This document shows, one piece after another, positions 1 to 11,350 of a stretch of 64,000 bases of DNA; position 1 is the first letter of the stretch; each line of letters starts with the position of its first letter. The stretch comes from Sclerurus mexicanus (lineage: Eukaryota > Chordata > Aves > Passeriformes > Furnariidae), in the NCBI GenBank assembly GCA_013396755.1, contig VWZF01005690.1, forward strand, positions 64,643-128,642. Direction: 5' to 3'. The notes beneath the pieces were generated by a model, which made no database searches, had not been told where the DNA came from, and was given only the letters and a program-made list of their open reading frames with translations. Both the position numbers and the translations under genes were made by a program.

Positions 1-1859
1 AGGGGTGGGGGGGTGGTGTTTTCACTGGCACGGCAGGGAGGGAGACCCAGAGCACCACCCAAGGTATTGGAACGGGATGTGGTGGGTCGGGGCTCAGATC
101 TTCAGTCAGCACCAGGAATGTTGGGGGTTTGGGGCTTCCATCAGTGGGGAAGGCACAGGGAAGAGAGAGCTGGAGTGCAGCCAGAAACCAACCACATGGA
201 GAGGGCTGGGAGAGCAAGGAGAGGTTTAGGAAGCTCAGGGGGAGAAGGATCACAGGATGAAAGGGCTGAAAAGCCAAAGTGCTGAGCCCAGAGCCCCCTC
301 CTGGTGCCCACAGACAGGGGTGCAACACAAGGAGCAAAATGTCCCAGTTTGTGGCAGGAGTGTGGCTGCTGCTCCGACACACCGAGCCTGGGGACAAACC
401 TGCTCCAGCTGCAGGATTAATGGCATTTTAAACTCCCTAATTGGAGTGATTGCTCCTGAGGGGCCCGGCATGGATCTGTGGGAAGGATGCCGGGAATTCA
501 GCGCTGCTGACTCGGCTCGCCAGGGATGGAGCCCCATCCCCGGGCTGTCCCTGCTGGGTGCTGGGAGCCCCACCATCCCATTCCTCCCTGTGCCCCAGCA
601 GTGGTGCAGGATGATGAAAAAGCCCCAAAGCAGAGCCCAGGGGATAAACACAACCCCGGCAATGTGTAGCAGGGGATTACAAAGATTAAATCCTGCCGGG
701 TAAACCCAGAGCTCTGACCATCACCCACCCTCAGCGCCGGGCACCGGCACGTCCTGGAGCTCCTGGCTCCAAAACTGGCACTCTGAGGGACCATCCATAG
801 GGAACTGGTGTCCTGCCTTCTTAACATGTGGTCAGGAGGTGTATTTCCACCTGGGATTGCTCAGAGAGCAGCTGGACAAACAGGAATCCAACATCTCAGT
901 GTCCTGGTATTGTGGGAGCACGACCAGCTCCAGCGGTTCAAAACAGCTGTCAGATCACTCCATGTCTCCCCAAAATCTGGAGACACTTTTAGGGTCTTAC
1001 CCAGTGGGTGTTTCCCCCCTGCCTGGGGCTGCTGAGGTCCCTGTTTTCATGCTGTTCTTTGCAAGTTAACTCTCAATATATTTTTAAGTTAAATAGGAAG
1101 AATTTGGGGTGATTGATGTCAGGATCCTCACCAGCTCCTGAGTGACCTCTACGGAGCTCAGAGGGTCTTAGGGGGTCTACTCACCCCAAAAAGGCCAGTT
1201 CTCAGCTCCCCAGGCAGCCCCAAGAGGCAGCAAAGGTGCAAGAAGAGCAGGGCCTGGATGGATGAACAGTGGGAGATTTCCACGGCCACAGGTACCCTCA
1301 GACTTTGAAATCTGGGAGCCTGTTCCCCCCCAACACAGCCCGGGGACAGGGACTCCTGCCAAACCCCCAAGACAACCCGGCACAGGGAGGAGTTCCACAC
1401 TTCCATCCCACACAGGATCCCACCCTGGCAACACATCTGGACACACCTGGTGTGTCACATCCCGGGGTGACTCCTCCAGCCAGGAGCTGGGTGGGCAGGC
1501 AGGAGGGAGCTGGGAGACAGGCCAGGGCCTTGGGGGGCTGCTGAGAGCACCCAGACCCCCCTGAGGGCTCAGGCCTTGGCCACACGCTCCCTGCAGAAGG
1601 GGCAGGGCAGAGGGATTGGAGCCGAGAGCTTTCAGCCCGATTAAGTCGCATTCAGCACCCCCACAGGAATAAATAAATCATGTAAGAAGCATTAAGGCAG
1701 CTTAGTCTCCCCGGGAAATCGCCCCGGAGTTCTGCCTTTTGGGGGCTGAGGATGCCCCCACGGACTGGGGGTGGGGATGGCTTGGCCACGTGGCTCAGGC
1801 GAGGGGGAATGGGAGCCACTGGCAGGAGCATCCCTGGAGCATCCCCTGCCTGCCCCCCA

Positions 1860-2083
1860 GACTGGCACATCCCCTGCCTGCCCCACGGACTGGCACATCC
1901 CCTGCCTGCCCCATGGACTGGCACATCCCCTGCCTGCCCCATGGACTGGCACATCCCCTGCCTGCCCCACAGACTGGCACATCCCCTACCTGCCCCATGG
2001 ACTGGCACATCCCCTGCCTGCCCCACAGACTGGCACATCCCCTACCTGCCCCCCGGGCTGGCACATCCCCTGCCTGCCCCATG
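1860..2083. repeat. 28-base minisatellite, 8 copies
   Basis: Eight head-to-tail units of 28 bases begin GACTGGCACATCCCC and recur at 1860, 1888, 1916, 1944, 1972, 2000, 2028 and 2056. The last unit starts GGCTGG. A partial unit precedes the array, and scattered fragments follow to about 2160. Twenty-eight is not a multiple of three, so the proline-rich reading frames across it change frame between units and are not coding. Confidence 0.95.
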
Positions 2084-4265
2084 CAGGGGCTTGCCCTGGA
2101 CAAGCACATCCACATGCAAGAGTTTTCCTCGGACAAGCACATCCCCTGCCTGCCCCTTGCATGGATCTGCACCACACACATTCCCTGCCCGTCCCTTCGA
2201 ATCCCATGCAGACACAGCAGCAGCCAGATGTCCCCGTGCCCCGAAAGGATGCAGAGTGCCACATTCCCAGCCTCCCTCCATCCCAACCTCCCAGGCAGTG
2301 CATCCTTTGTGAGGAGGCTCTTTGTGGATGTCAGCCCCATGGGAGGCCACCGATGAGCCCGAGTGTCCAATGCCACCCCAATAAAAGGGTTTCTCCCAGC
2401 AATCCAGCTTGGATCCCATCCCAACGCATCGCAGGAAGCTCCTGGGCACAAGGAGGAAGAGGATGGGGCTTACCTGGTACATGCACATGCTGGCATTAGT
2501 CCCATTGGGCAGGTGAGCACCTTTGGATTTGCTTCCCGTGTTCATGCCGAGCCCTCATCTCCCGCGAGGGCGGCGGGCACAGCCCCGGGGCTGGGGGGCA
2601 CGGGGGGCACCGGGGCTCTTCTGCCCGGGCAGGGACGGGCAGGGCAGCGGCAGCTCGGGGCGATTCCCCATGGGATGATGCTCCCTGCCTGGTCACATCC
2701 CGGCTGAGCGGGGCACCCAGCAGGGCACCCCGGGCGCTGCCAGCGGGTTGCTGTGCCCTGACCCAGTTTGCTCCCTCCGTGCACGCTCTGCCCGTGCCGA
2801 GGCTCCGAGGGCCCGTTCCCGGAGTGGGAGCGCAGGATAAATCCGTGCGGTCCCTTAATCCCAGCCGGCTGTGGCGGGGCGGGCAGCGAGCGTCAGGGTG
2901 ACCTGGCTTGCTCTCTCTGGAATGCTGGCACAGGGGCAGGGAGGCGAGGGGAACGAGCCCCCGGCACGTGGTGGTGGTCCTGGGTGCACCCAACACTTGG
3001 GAATGTCTCAGCACATCTCTGAGGAGCGGGAGCAACTGGTGCCCGGGGAGCCCAGCGGACCCCGGGAGGCACTGCTGGGATTTTTGCTCTCAGCAGCCTG
3101 GGCAGTGCCAGGGCCAGCCCAGCTCTGGGCATGGGGACATGGTTTGCCTTCCTCCCGAGCTGTTTTCCCTCATCCAGAGAGCAGGAGGGATGCAGAGAGC
3201 TGAGCAGCCACCAGCCCAAGCTCTGTGTCTGCCTGTGCCACCAGTTTTGATCCATGAGTCATTTCCCATCTCCCCGGGGTGCCCCAAACCTCAGCACCCA
3301 GGCAAGGAGGGTCTGAGGTCTCAGCACTGGCACAGTATAAACATCTGAAGGCTCCTGCTTCCCCTGGCTCTTGGGCTCCTGCCCACACCACATCCACAAG
3401 GGAGCGGTGCCAAAGCCCCCTCAAAATCCCTGTTGCCCCAGATCTGAGCCCTGGGACACTGCGCTGTCCCACGGGACTCTGCAGGGACAGCGGGCAGCTC
3501 AAGTCCCTGTGAGGCTGATGCACCTCAGCCTCTCCTGACCTGAGCATCTTTGAGGAGGTTGAGCTCAAGTCCAGGTCTCTGGAGCACCTGGAGCAGGTCC
3601 TGCAGGTGAGGAACCAGGAGCAGAGCAACCCCAGAAACTCCAGTGGAGCCAAGGGAAGCCCTGACTCCCCATGCCCTGCATTGCTTGCTGAGCACAGACC
3701 TCTGGCAGCCTCCCTGCCCGCTGCCCCTCTGCCCCCTGCGACCCCAAATCCCAGCCCTGCACCCAGCTCTGCCTCCAGGTCCCTTCTTGAGGGACAAAGA
3801 AGTCCCATCGCCCCAGTGGAGGCTGAAGGGAAGGAGCCCTCCTGGTGTGGGGAGAGGCAGGAGTGGGGCTGCTCTCCAGCACTGGGGTAGGTGAGGGGTT
3901 AATGTCCCCATCTGGGGACTGTAAGTGCCACCTCAGGACCCCCTGACATCCCAAGGAGTTGGCTGGAGGCAGCAAGCCAGGAAAGGTGCCATCTGCTCCC
4001 CAGGAGCTCTTCCCCAAGGGACTGTCCCCATGGGCTGGGGCACCTGCCCCGCTGCCACCCTGGGGTGTCCTCGGGAATGTTCTGCCCCTTCTCCAAATCC
4101 ACTCCCCCGTGCACAGCCAGGATTACACCCCCACACCTCCCCAGGTGGACTCACAGGGAGGGGGACAAAGGCAAAGAGGAGATGTCCAAGCTGGCCGTGG
4201 CTCGGTAGAAGCTCCAGATTTTACCGTCGACACGACAAACCCGGTCAAGCCCAAAGGCACAACCC

Positions 4266-4347
4266 CAAAGCGCATCCGACACCCCAAAGCACATCCGACA
4301 TCCCAAAGCACATCCGACACCCCAAAGCACATCCGACACCCCAAAGC
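4266..4347. repeat. 19-base short tandem repeat, about 4 copies
   Basis: About four copies of a 19-base unit (AAAGCACATCCGACACCCC with small variants) lie just downstream of the PPFIA4 exon donor, inside intron 1. The array is duplicated at 5741-5822. The left edge of the duplicated block falls at the start of this repeat, so it may have helped cause the misassembly. Confidence 0.9.
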
Positions 4348-4376
4348 CTCGGGGGGGGCTCCGGCTCACCCTTTAC

Positions 4377-4613
4377 CTGCGGCAGTGCCGAGTTGAGCTG
4401 CCTCTGGAGCTGGTCCCGCTCCCGGAGCGTCTCCTGCAGGCGGCTCTGCGTGACCGACAGCGTCTCGCGGGTCTCCCGCAGCGTGTCCAGCAGCTTGTCC
4501 CTCTCGTCCAGCATGTTCACCATCAGCTGCTCGAAGTCGGCGTCCGCCTCCGAGCCCTGGGGGGGCCCCAGGGGGTCCCCCTCGCTGATGGTGGGCATCA
4601 CCTCGCACATCAT
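4377..4613 (-). CDS. PPFIA4: PPFIA4 (liprin-alpha-4), first coding exon, copy 1
   Basis: This exon encodes 79 residues that begin MMCEVMPTISEGD and end RQLNSALPQ. The start is the characteristic liprin-alpha N-terminus, and the exon ends at the conserved position just before the EFA..LTKEL segment of the family. A GTAAAG donor follows directly on the minus strand (4371-4376). The EGDxLGPP stretch, the DADxxFEQLMVNMLDER run and RERDQLQRQLNSALPQ match liprin-alpha-4 as I remember it better than alpha-1, -2 or -3. Liprin-alphas are coiled-coil and SAM-domain scaffolds that link LAR-type phosphatases, RIM, ELKS and CASK at presynaptic sites. Only the start of the N-terminal coiled coil is here. 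No later exon was found at 1-4376, so exon 2 should lie left of the window. The two Met codons sit in a CpG-rich leader. Confidence 0.86.
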
Positions 4614-4760
4614 GGCGCGGGGCGCGGGGCGGGCGAGGGTCCTGGCGCTGCCTGGCGGGGTGGGCACGGGGGGCTGCGCAGAGCGGGGCCCTGCTCACAT
4701 CACCACGGGCTGCCAGGGGGAGCCAGGGCAGGAGGGGGCCTGAACGCGGGGGGATCCCCC
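4614..4760 (-). promoter_or_regulatory. PPFIA4: CpG-rich 5' leader/promoter-proximal region of PPFIA4
   Basis: The sequence directly upstream of the liprin start codons is very GC-rich with dense CpG (GCGCGGGGCGCGGGGCGGGCG on the + strand, next to the start). This fits a 5' UTR or promoter-proximal CpG island. On the minus strand a plausible splice acceptor (CTCTGCGCAG, AG at about 4674-4675) lies within it. The coding exon may therefore begin there and be joined to an upstream noncoding exon. The same region recurs at 6089-6235 in the duplicate block. Confidence 0.5.
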
Positions 4761-5735
4761 ATCCCTTCTTCCCGGGTGCTAAGCAGAAGTTGGCATCGCT
4801 CTGGTGGGGACGGAGGGATGTCCTCGGCACCGACGAGGTTGGCACGGTCTCGGATGCCCCCAAAACGCTGCTCGTCGCTGCCAGGGTCGTGTGTCAGCTC
4901 TCTGCTGCCTTTTGGAGGGGCTGCAGCATCAGGGACCCATGGGGGTGCTCAGAGAGGGGCAAAGTGACCCTTGAGGACTTGTCCCAGCGGGGAGCCCAGG
5001 CTGGCAGCGGCACAGGGAGGGTTCAAGGGGTATTTGGGCTGCCCTGGCATGTCTGGTGACGATGGGCTGTTCTCCCTAATGCTGGGTGAGGTGGTCACTG
5101 CCCACGTGGCATGTGTCTCTGTTGGGCATCACAGCTCTTCAAACACCCAGCAGTGACCTGCGGGAGAGGGGACCAGAGATTAGATCCCTCCTGCTGCCCC
5201 CAGAATGCCCAGGGCACCTGCCCAGACCCCTTCTGCCCCCCCATCAAACCCTCCAGTACTGCAGTGGGTGGGCTCAGCACCCACAGGAATGGGCTGTGCT
5301 GTGTTGTGCCACCCTGCACCCACTACACTGCACCCAGGATGGTACCAAGCTGCAGGGAACAGCACCCCCAGCACCCAAAATCCTGTAATCCCCTTTGGCA
5401 TCCACACATCCTGGGCCAGGATCCCATCCGCTGCATGGAGTGCCTGGATGCCAAGGCCTCCACCCACCCCAGCCTCAGAGAATTTACATTTACAGAAAAT
5501 CAGGATTAAACCTGAGTTTGGCCCAAACCTGGCACGGAGTCACAGCTACAAATGAGTTCAATGATTGGATTAATGTTCCCCTGTGTCCCCCCCGCCTCTC
5601 CCTGTGGCACCAACAGGACAGATGTGCTGGGACCAGCTGTTCAGTGACAACTGAACTCCAGCACACCCTCCCCTTGGTCAAACTTCTCCCCAGGGGGATG
5701 GAGGCAGCAGCATCCCTGAACTGCTGCACAAGCAC

Positions 5736-5736
5736 N
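5736..5736. other. Assembly join (single N)
   Basis: A single undetermined base lies exactly at the boundary of the two tandem blocks. The same kind of single N occurs at 32565, 35009 and 42571. It looks like a scaffolder's join mark, not a base-calling ambiguity. Confidence 0.85.
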
Positions 5737-7210
5737 ACCCCAAAGCGCATCCGACACCCCAAAGCACATCCGACATCCCAAAGCACATCCGACACCCCAA
5801 AGCACATCCGACACCCCAAAGCCTCGGGGGGGGCTCCGGCTCACCCTTTACCTGCGGCAGTGCCGAGTTGAGCTGCCTCTGGAGCTGGTCCCGCTCCCGG
5901 AGCGTCTCCTGCAGGCGGCTCTGCGTGACCGACAGCGTCTCGCGGGTCTCCCGCAGCGTGTCCAGCAGCTTGTCCCTCTCGTCCAGCATGTTCACCATCA
6001 GCTGCTCGAAGTCGGCGTCCGCCTCCGAGCCCTGGGGGGGCCCCAGGGGGTCCCCCTCGCTGATGGTGGGCATCACCTCGCACATCATGGCGCGGGGCGC
6101 GGGGCGGGCGAGGGTCCTGGCGCTGCCTGGCGGGGTGGGCACGGGGGGCTGCGCAGAGCGGGGCCCTGCTCACATCACCACGGGCTGCCAGGGGGAGCCA
6201 GGGCAGGAGGGGGCCTGAACGCGGGGGGATCCCCCATCCCTTCTTCCCGGGTGCTAAGCAGAAGTTGGCATCGCTCTGGTGGGGACGGAGGGATGTCCTC
6301 GGCACCGACGAGGTTGGCACGGTCTCGGATGCCCCCAAAACGCTGCTCGTCGCTGCCAGGGTCGTGTGTCAGCTCTCTGCTGCCTTTTGGAGGGGCTGCA
6401 GCATCAGGGACCCATGGGGGTGCTCAGAGAGGGGCAAAGTGACCCTTGAGGACTTGTCCCAGTGGGGAGCCCGGGCTGGCAGCGGCACAGGGAGGGTTCA
6501 AGGGGTATTTGGGCTGCCCTGGCATGTCTGGTGACGATGGGCTGTTCTCCCTAATGCTGGGTGAGGTGGTCACTGCCCACGTGGGATGTGTCTCTGTTGG
6601 GCATCACAGCTCTTCAAACACCCAGCAGTGACCTGCGGGAGAGGGGACCAGAGATTAGATCCCTCCTGCTGCCCCCAGAATGCCCAGGGCACCTGCCCAG
6701 ACCCCTTCTGCCCCCCCATCAAACCCTCCAGTACTGCAGTGGGTGGGCTCAGCACCCACAGGAATGGGCTGTGCTGTGTTGTGCCACCCTGCACCCACTA
6801 CACTGCACCCAGGATGGTACCAAGCTGCAGGGAACAGCACCCCCAGCACCCAAAATCCTGTAATCCCCTTTGGCATCCACACATCCTGGGCCAGGATCCC
6901 ATCCGCTGCATGGAGTGCCTGGATGCCAAGGCCTCCACCCACCCCAGCCTCAGAGAATTTACATTTACAGAAAATCAGGATTAAACCTGAGTTTGGCCCA
7001 AACCTGGCACGGAGTCACAGCTACAAATGAGTTCAATGATTGGATTAATGTTCCCCTGTGTCCCCCCCGCCTCTCCCTGTGGCACCAACAGGACAGATGT
7101 GCTGGGACCAGCTGTTCAGTGACAACTGAACTCCAGCACACCCTCCCCTTGGTCAAACTTCTCCCCAGGGGGATGGAGGCAGCAGCATCCCTGAACTGCT
7201 GCACAAGCAC
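5737..7210. repeat. Tandem block, copy 2 (1474 bases)
   Basis: This is the second copy of the block at 4262-5735. It starts right after the lone N at 5736 and continues smoothly into unique sequence at 7211. The left flank of copy 1 and the right flank of copy 2 together would make one continuous locus if either copy were removed. Confidence 0.95.
5852..6088 (-). CDS. PPFIA4: PPFIA4 first coding exon, copy 2 (duplicate)
   Basis: This copy encodes the same 79 residues as the exon at 4377-4613 and lies exactly 1475 bases to the right. Its donor, start codons and flanks are also identical. It belongs to the tandem block 5737-7210, which is joined to the first block through a single N. A real gene would not normally carry two identical first coding exons 1.5 kb apart. 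I read one copy as an assembly duplicate of the other haplotype, not a second gene. If it were real, splicing from either copy would give the same protein. Confidence 0.7.
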
Positions 7211-7649
7211 CATTCCCTGGCCAGTGCCAGGGATGAGAGGCTTCAGGAAAGAGGCAGAGCCACTAATTTGGGCACAGCCTGTATTTAGGCTGGACTAAAA
7301 CACGGCTGGACCTGCGGACTCAAACCCCAGGGGTGATGGTGGTACCCACACCCCACCTCCACTTGTGCATCCCAAAACCACGGCAGACAAGGTGCCAGAT
7401 GGGAATTCCTCCTGCTCTGGATGAGCTTCAGCCCTCTCCAGCTGGATGGGGGTCCCCAGCAGGCAGGGTCAGTGTGCCACTGCCACCCAGCCCCTGGGGA
7501 CCGGCCCACCCCTCCCCACTATCCTGGCCAGGGGACAAACCACAAACACAGCGTGGCAAGTCCAGGGTGAGGGTTGCTGGTCCAATGCTGCTGAGGTGGA
7601 AGTGCCCCCTTAAGTTTTTAAAACTTTACAACAGACATAACACTTGAGG

Positions 7650-7852
7650 ACAGGTTTGAATATTCTGAGGCTGTGGATCCATCCGAGGTTGTGGCTGCCC
7701 CATCCCTGGAAGTGTCCAAGGCCAGGCTGGATAAACTTGGAGCACCCTGGGCTGGTGGGAGGTGTCCCTGCCCATGGCAGGGGTGGGATGAGACGAGCTT
7801 TGAGATCCCTTCGTCCCCAAACCATTCTCTGATTTGATGATTCTATGAATAT
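7650..7852 (+). mobile_element. CR1 LINE 3' fragment
   Basis: Shows the CR1 3' body: a CCCCATCCCTGGAAGTGTCC motif, then AAGGCCAGGCTGGAT, the 'CCCATGGCAGGGGTGGGATGAG' region, and a tail ending GATGATTCTATGAAT. The 3' end, ending in the short ATTCTATGA-type repeat, fixes the sense orientation. It is 5'-truncated with no coding capacity. Confidence 0.9.
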
Positions 7853-9757
7853 CCCTCTTTCCCTTCCCTTTCAGACCAACACACACGTGGACACGAAGGA
7901 GCTGCACACAGCCCTGGGCTGGACGAGCCCTTTGGCCTGGGATAAAAGCCCATGGCCCAGCAGGGCTCTGCCCCCATCAAAGGCCACGAGCGTGAGGAGG
8001 TGCCTTTGAGCACACCCAGGCTGAGGAAACTGGAGCTCTGCTCTTGGGATGACATTGGCTCGTCAGCTCACGGGAAGCCTGACACAAAAAAACCCCCAAA
8101 ACTCTAAAAATAGAGAAGCTCTGGCAAAAGCAGCAGCCCCTGGGTGTGAATCCAGCTGTTCCACTGACAGCTGGAGCCAGGATGTGGGACAGGGTTGTCC
8201 TGCAGGTGGTTGCTCTCCTCTCCCTCCCAGATTTGATGCTCCAGTGGGACACAACCTGTTGTGTGTGGGCACAAAGCGCTGCCCCGAAGCTCTGAGGTTT
8301 GTTATGCTCCTTCCTGGCTGCTGGATGGGACAGAAATGACCAGGACGCCTGTGCACCCAGGACACCCCACACAGAGGGGCTGGGGGAGGAACAGGCACAG
8401 AGAGAGGGGCCATTCCAGCCCCTGCTCTCCTCGGGGTGAGTTGCACACGAGTCTCAGCCCTGCAAATGAGCAGCCAAAATGCTTTCCCATCCTTCTGTCC
8501 CAATTTCAGCAGGGATAACCCCACACACACACGGCCACAGTACCAGCTCTCCCAAAGGGCAGATACCCAGGGACATCTGGGACGCAGAAAAGCAGAAATC
8601 AGCCTTTCCACAGGGCTAAGCCATTTAATTTGGGTGCAAAACCCAAATGAGGTGACTCTGATGCCCCATTTCCCTGCTGTGCCTCTGCTTGTGGGATGAG
8701 TGTTGGAGAAAGAACATCCACGCCAGGGAGACCAGGGAGTGCCCAAGCACAGCAAGATGAGCCACGTGGCCACGTCCCACCCCAGCTGCTGCCACGGAAT
8801 TGAGTGAATTAGCAGGTGAATCAAGAGATATTAATCAAGGCACGGAGGGAAGAGCCCTGCAAGCCCTCAAGGAGGCGAAATGCCACATGTAAATCTGATG
8901 GAAGTTCATCCCAGCTGCAAAGCAGAGGCTCCTTTCCCATGGGACATTTGCAGATGCCAGTCCCAGTGGGGTGTGGTGGGTGCCCACGCCCCGTGGAGGT
9001 AACCCAAGAGGCTGGACCCACAGAGGGCAGGAGGAGGTGGCACAGATTTACCTTCAGGGGCCCCTTTCCCTTTTGCTTCCCTGACAGATGAGCTTGTGCA
9101 TGGGTGGCTTTGGGGGGTTTGCTGCCTTGCTTCACTGCTCCTGTCACACCTGCCGTGCTGGGGAAAGGTGACAAACACAGCCTGGACACCTCAGCCTGGA
9201 GAGGGTGACAACGGGATCATGGGGACCTTGCACGGCACCGACCCAGCATGGATTCATCCCGTCCCTCTGGCCCCCGACAGCCTCTGCTCTCTGTCCTCCT
9301 GAGGATGCTCAGCAAAGGTGGGAAACAGCACAGCACTGCCCACCCAGGACATGGCAAAAACAGTGCCTCAAAGCTGCTCCATGCCCAGGGTTTGGGGGTG
9401 CCCCGTGCCCCCCAGCACTGTGGGTGCTGCAGAGGGCACGCACTGGGGCGGGAGGCAGGAGCGCTCCACGACCCTCTGCAGCTGGAGCAGCCCTACAAGC
9501 AGGGCGAGGCTCCCTGCCACCCCCCAGAGCAGCCAAAACCCCCCGAGTCCTGCCCCAAAGCCCCCAGGCAGGGGCGGGCACCAGCCCAGGGCCTGCAGGG
9601 CTCTCTGCTCCCCCCACGATGCCACCTCACCGTGGGCATCCCTCTGCCAGCGGGACCTGGCACACAAATCCAGGCTGATGCTCTGGGAACCATCCGGCCC
9701 CGTGTGCCCACGGCCTGGTAGAGACCACGGCACAGCCCGAGTGGAAAAGTCCCTGAG

Positions 9758-10061
9758 CATCCACATCCACAACAACATCCACATCCACAACATCATCCAC
9801 ATCCACAACAACATCCAAATCCACAACAACATCCACATCCACAACATCCACATCCACAAGATCATCCACATCCACAACAACATCCACAACATCCACATCC
9901 ACATCCACAACATCCACATCCACAACATCCACATCCACAACAACATCCACATCCATAACAACATCCACAACATCCACATCCACATCCATAACAACATCCA
10001 CAACATCCACGTCCACATCCACATCTACATCCATATCCACATCATCCACATCCACATCCAG
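9758..10061. repeat. Triplet-phased CAT/CCA/CAA simple repeat (about 300 bases)
   Basis: Almost every triplet in one phase is CAT, CCA or CAA on the + strand, arranged as ATCCAC and AACAAC blocks. Because the phase is kept for about 300 bases, several frames stay open on both strands (His/Asn/Ile on +, Met/Trp or Asp/Val on -). The composition is purely repetitive, so it is treated as a satellite-like repeat, not a gene. Confidence 0.9.
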
Positions 10062-10439
10062 ATGCTGAGCTGCCTCTAGGATCCCATTGTGGATTTGTTC
10101 CTCCCACAGCCACTGGGGAACTCTCCTACCCCGTGGATCCAGAAGTGATTATTTCTGGATCCAACCACTGCAGCTTCCACTGCAAAACCACAAGTCCCAG
10201 GAGAAGCCCAGATACCGGGAAAGCCCATCCCTGGTGTCAGGGCAGCTCCAAAGGTTTTATTCTTCAATTCTTTGCAGCACTTTCTTTTTCATTAAATGAG
10301 GCTTAAAAATGCCAGGAGATGTTCCATTTATTGCTTAATGTGTTTTGGCTTTTTGTTAGTTAGATTTTATGCAAAACAGAAGTTTAAATTCTACCATTCT
10401 CAAGCGAAAGGATGAGAGAAAATTATCTTAAGTTGAACT

Positions 10440-10665
10440 GGGAGAGTTGTAAATTAGATATTAGGAAAAAAAGCGTTCCCTGAAAGAGTGGTCAGGCATC
10501 AGAGTGAGTTCCCAGGGAGGTGGTGGAGTCCCTGCCTCTGGGAGGCTTCAAGAGGCATCTGGATGTGGCACTTGGGGACACGGTTTAAAGGGGACTGTGT
10601 GGTGCTGGGCTGATGGTTGGACTCGATGATCTTGAAGGTCTCTTCCAACCTGGGTGACTCTGATT
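10440..10665 (+). mobile_element. CR1 LINE 3' fragment
   Basis: Starts near TTAGATATTAGGAAAAAA and continues through CCAGGGAGGTGGTGGAGTCC and GGATGTGGCACTTGGGGACA to TTGGACTCGATGATCTT and TCTTCCAACC. This is the standard order of a CR1 3' end in sense orientation. The terminal ATTCTATG repeat is missing or decayed. Confidence 0.88.
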
Positions 10666-11129
10666 GCGGTGGCAGGTGAGGAAGCCAAGGCCACGCTGGG
10701 CTTGCCACCTGCTGTCTTCAAGCCTTTTGGGGTGGGACTGTGCTTGGTGAGCTCCAGGCGCCAGGATGTGCACACAGGACACGGACACAGCAACACCCGC
10801 ACGCGCGGGGACGTGCAGGCGGCTCCTGCCCCCCAAAGCAGCGTCCCCTCCTTCCAGTCCCACCCTGGGGTTTCCTCCGGTCCCCCAAACACCGGCAGGT
10901 CCCCCGTTCCCAGGCACCTCTTCCCAGCCGGTGGGTGACACAGAGCACGGCAGAGCTCAGCCCTTCCCAGGCACAGCTGCACGTCCAACCAGTCACTCTG
11001 CAGGGACCCTGGGGACACCGGTGTGGGTGACAGCCCAAACAAACCGGGGGGGCACAGCCCGAGCAGGGGTGTCGGGGGCTCTGAGCTCCCCCACAATCGG
11101 CTGCCTGGGAACCTCAACCCTCCAGCTGC

Positions 11130-11350
11130 CTCTGCCAGAACCACCTCGGAGCTGCTGGGCCTGGGTTTCGAGGGCCGTCAGTGCCGGGCCGGGGGAGAGG
11201 CGTGAGGCTGCGAGGAGGCAGCCGGGGAGCTGCGAAAACAGGCGCTGCAGCCCGAGCCCTTCGCCGGGTATTTTTAGTCCCGTGGGGCTGCCAGGCACAG
11301 ACTGGCTGGGAGCAGCTTTCTCGCCAGCGAAAACGTGCTTGCTTCACTCT
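11130..11350. promoter_or_regulatory. CpG-rich cluster, candidate regulatory element
   Basis: A local CpG-dense patch stands out from its CpG-poor surroundings. It has no CR1 or tandem-repeat structure and no convincing reading frame. It contains GGTATTTTTAG at 11267-11277, a 9-of-10 match to the MEF2 consensus on the minus strand. It could be a promoter of a noncoding exon or an enhancer. Confidence 0.3.

Larger units (their letters stand above)
1..4376 (-). other. PPFIA4: PPFIA4 intron 1 (partial)
   Basis: The stretch left of the first coding exon shows no recognisable liprin exon on the minus strand and no other gene. It holds the 28-base minisatellite at 1860-2083. Otherwise it is GC-rich sequence with short chance reading frames. 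It is called intron because the exon ends with a donor at 4371-4376 and the remaining protein must be encoded further left. Confidence 0.7.
4262..5735. repeat. Tandem block, copy 1 (1474 bases)
   Basis: This block recurs at 5737-7210 with a fixed offset of 1475 bases. I found three substitutions between the copies: C4988/T6463, A4998/G6473 and C5110/G6585. That is about 99.8 percent identity and no indels were seen. The block covers a short 19-base repeat, the PPFIA4 first coding exon, its CpG-rich leader and about 1.1 kb upstream. Confidence 0.95.

Noticed and set aside
1652..2499. Proline-rich and Cys/Gly-rich open frames of about 130-240 residues
   Set aside because: They are translations of the 28-base minisatellite in different frames on both strands.
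4245..4667. 140-residue minus-strand frame that reads past the PPFIA4 exon
   Set aside because: The residues after SALPQ translate the intron, including a 19-base repeat; a GTAAAG donor ends the exon at 4377. Residues before the MM start come from the GC-rich leader.
9318..10079. 253-residue + strand open frame with His/Asn/Ile repeats, and overlapping minus-strand Met/Trp and Asp/Val frames
   Set aside because: They arise from one triplet-phased simple repeat that stays open in several frames on both strands; no conserved domain and no splice context.
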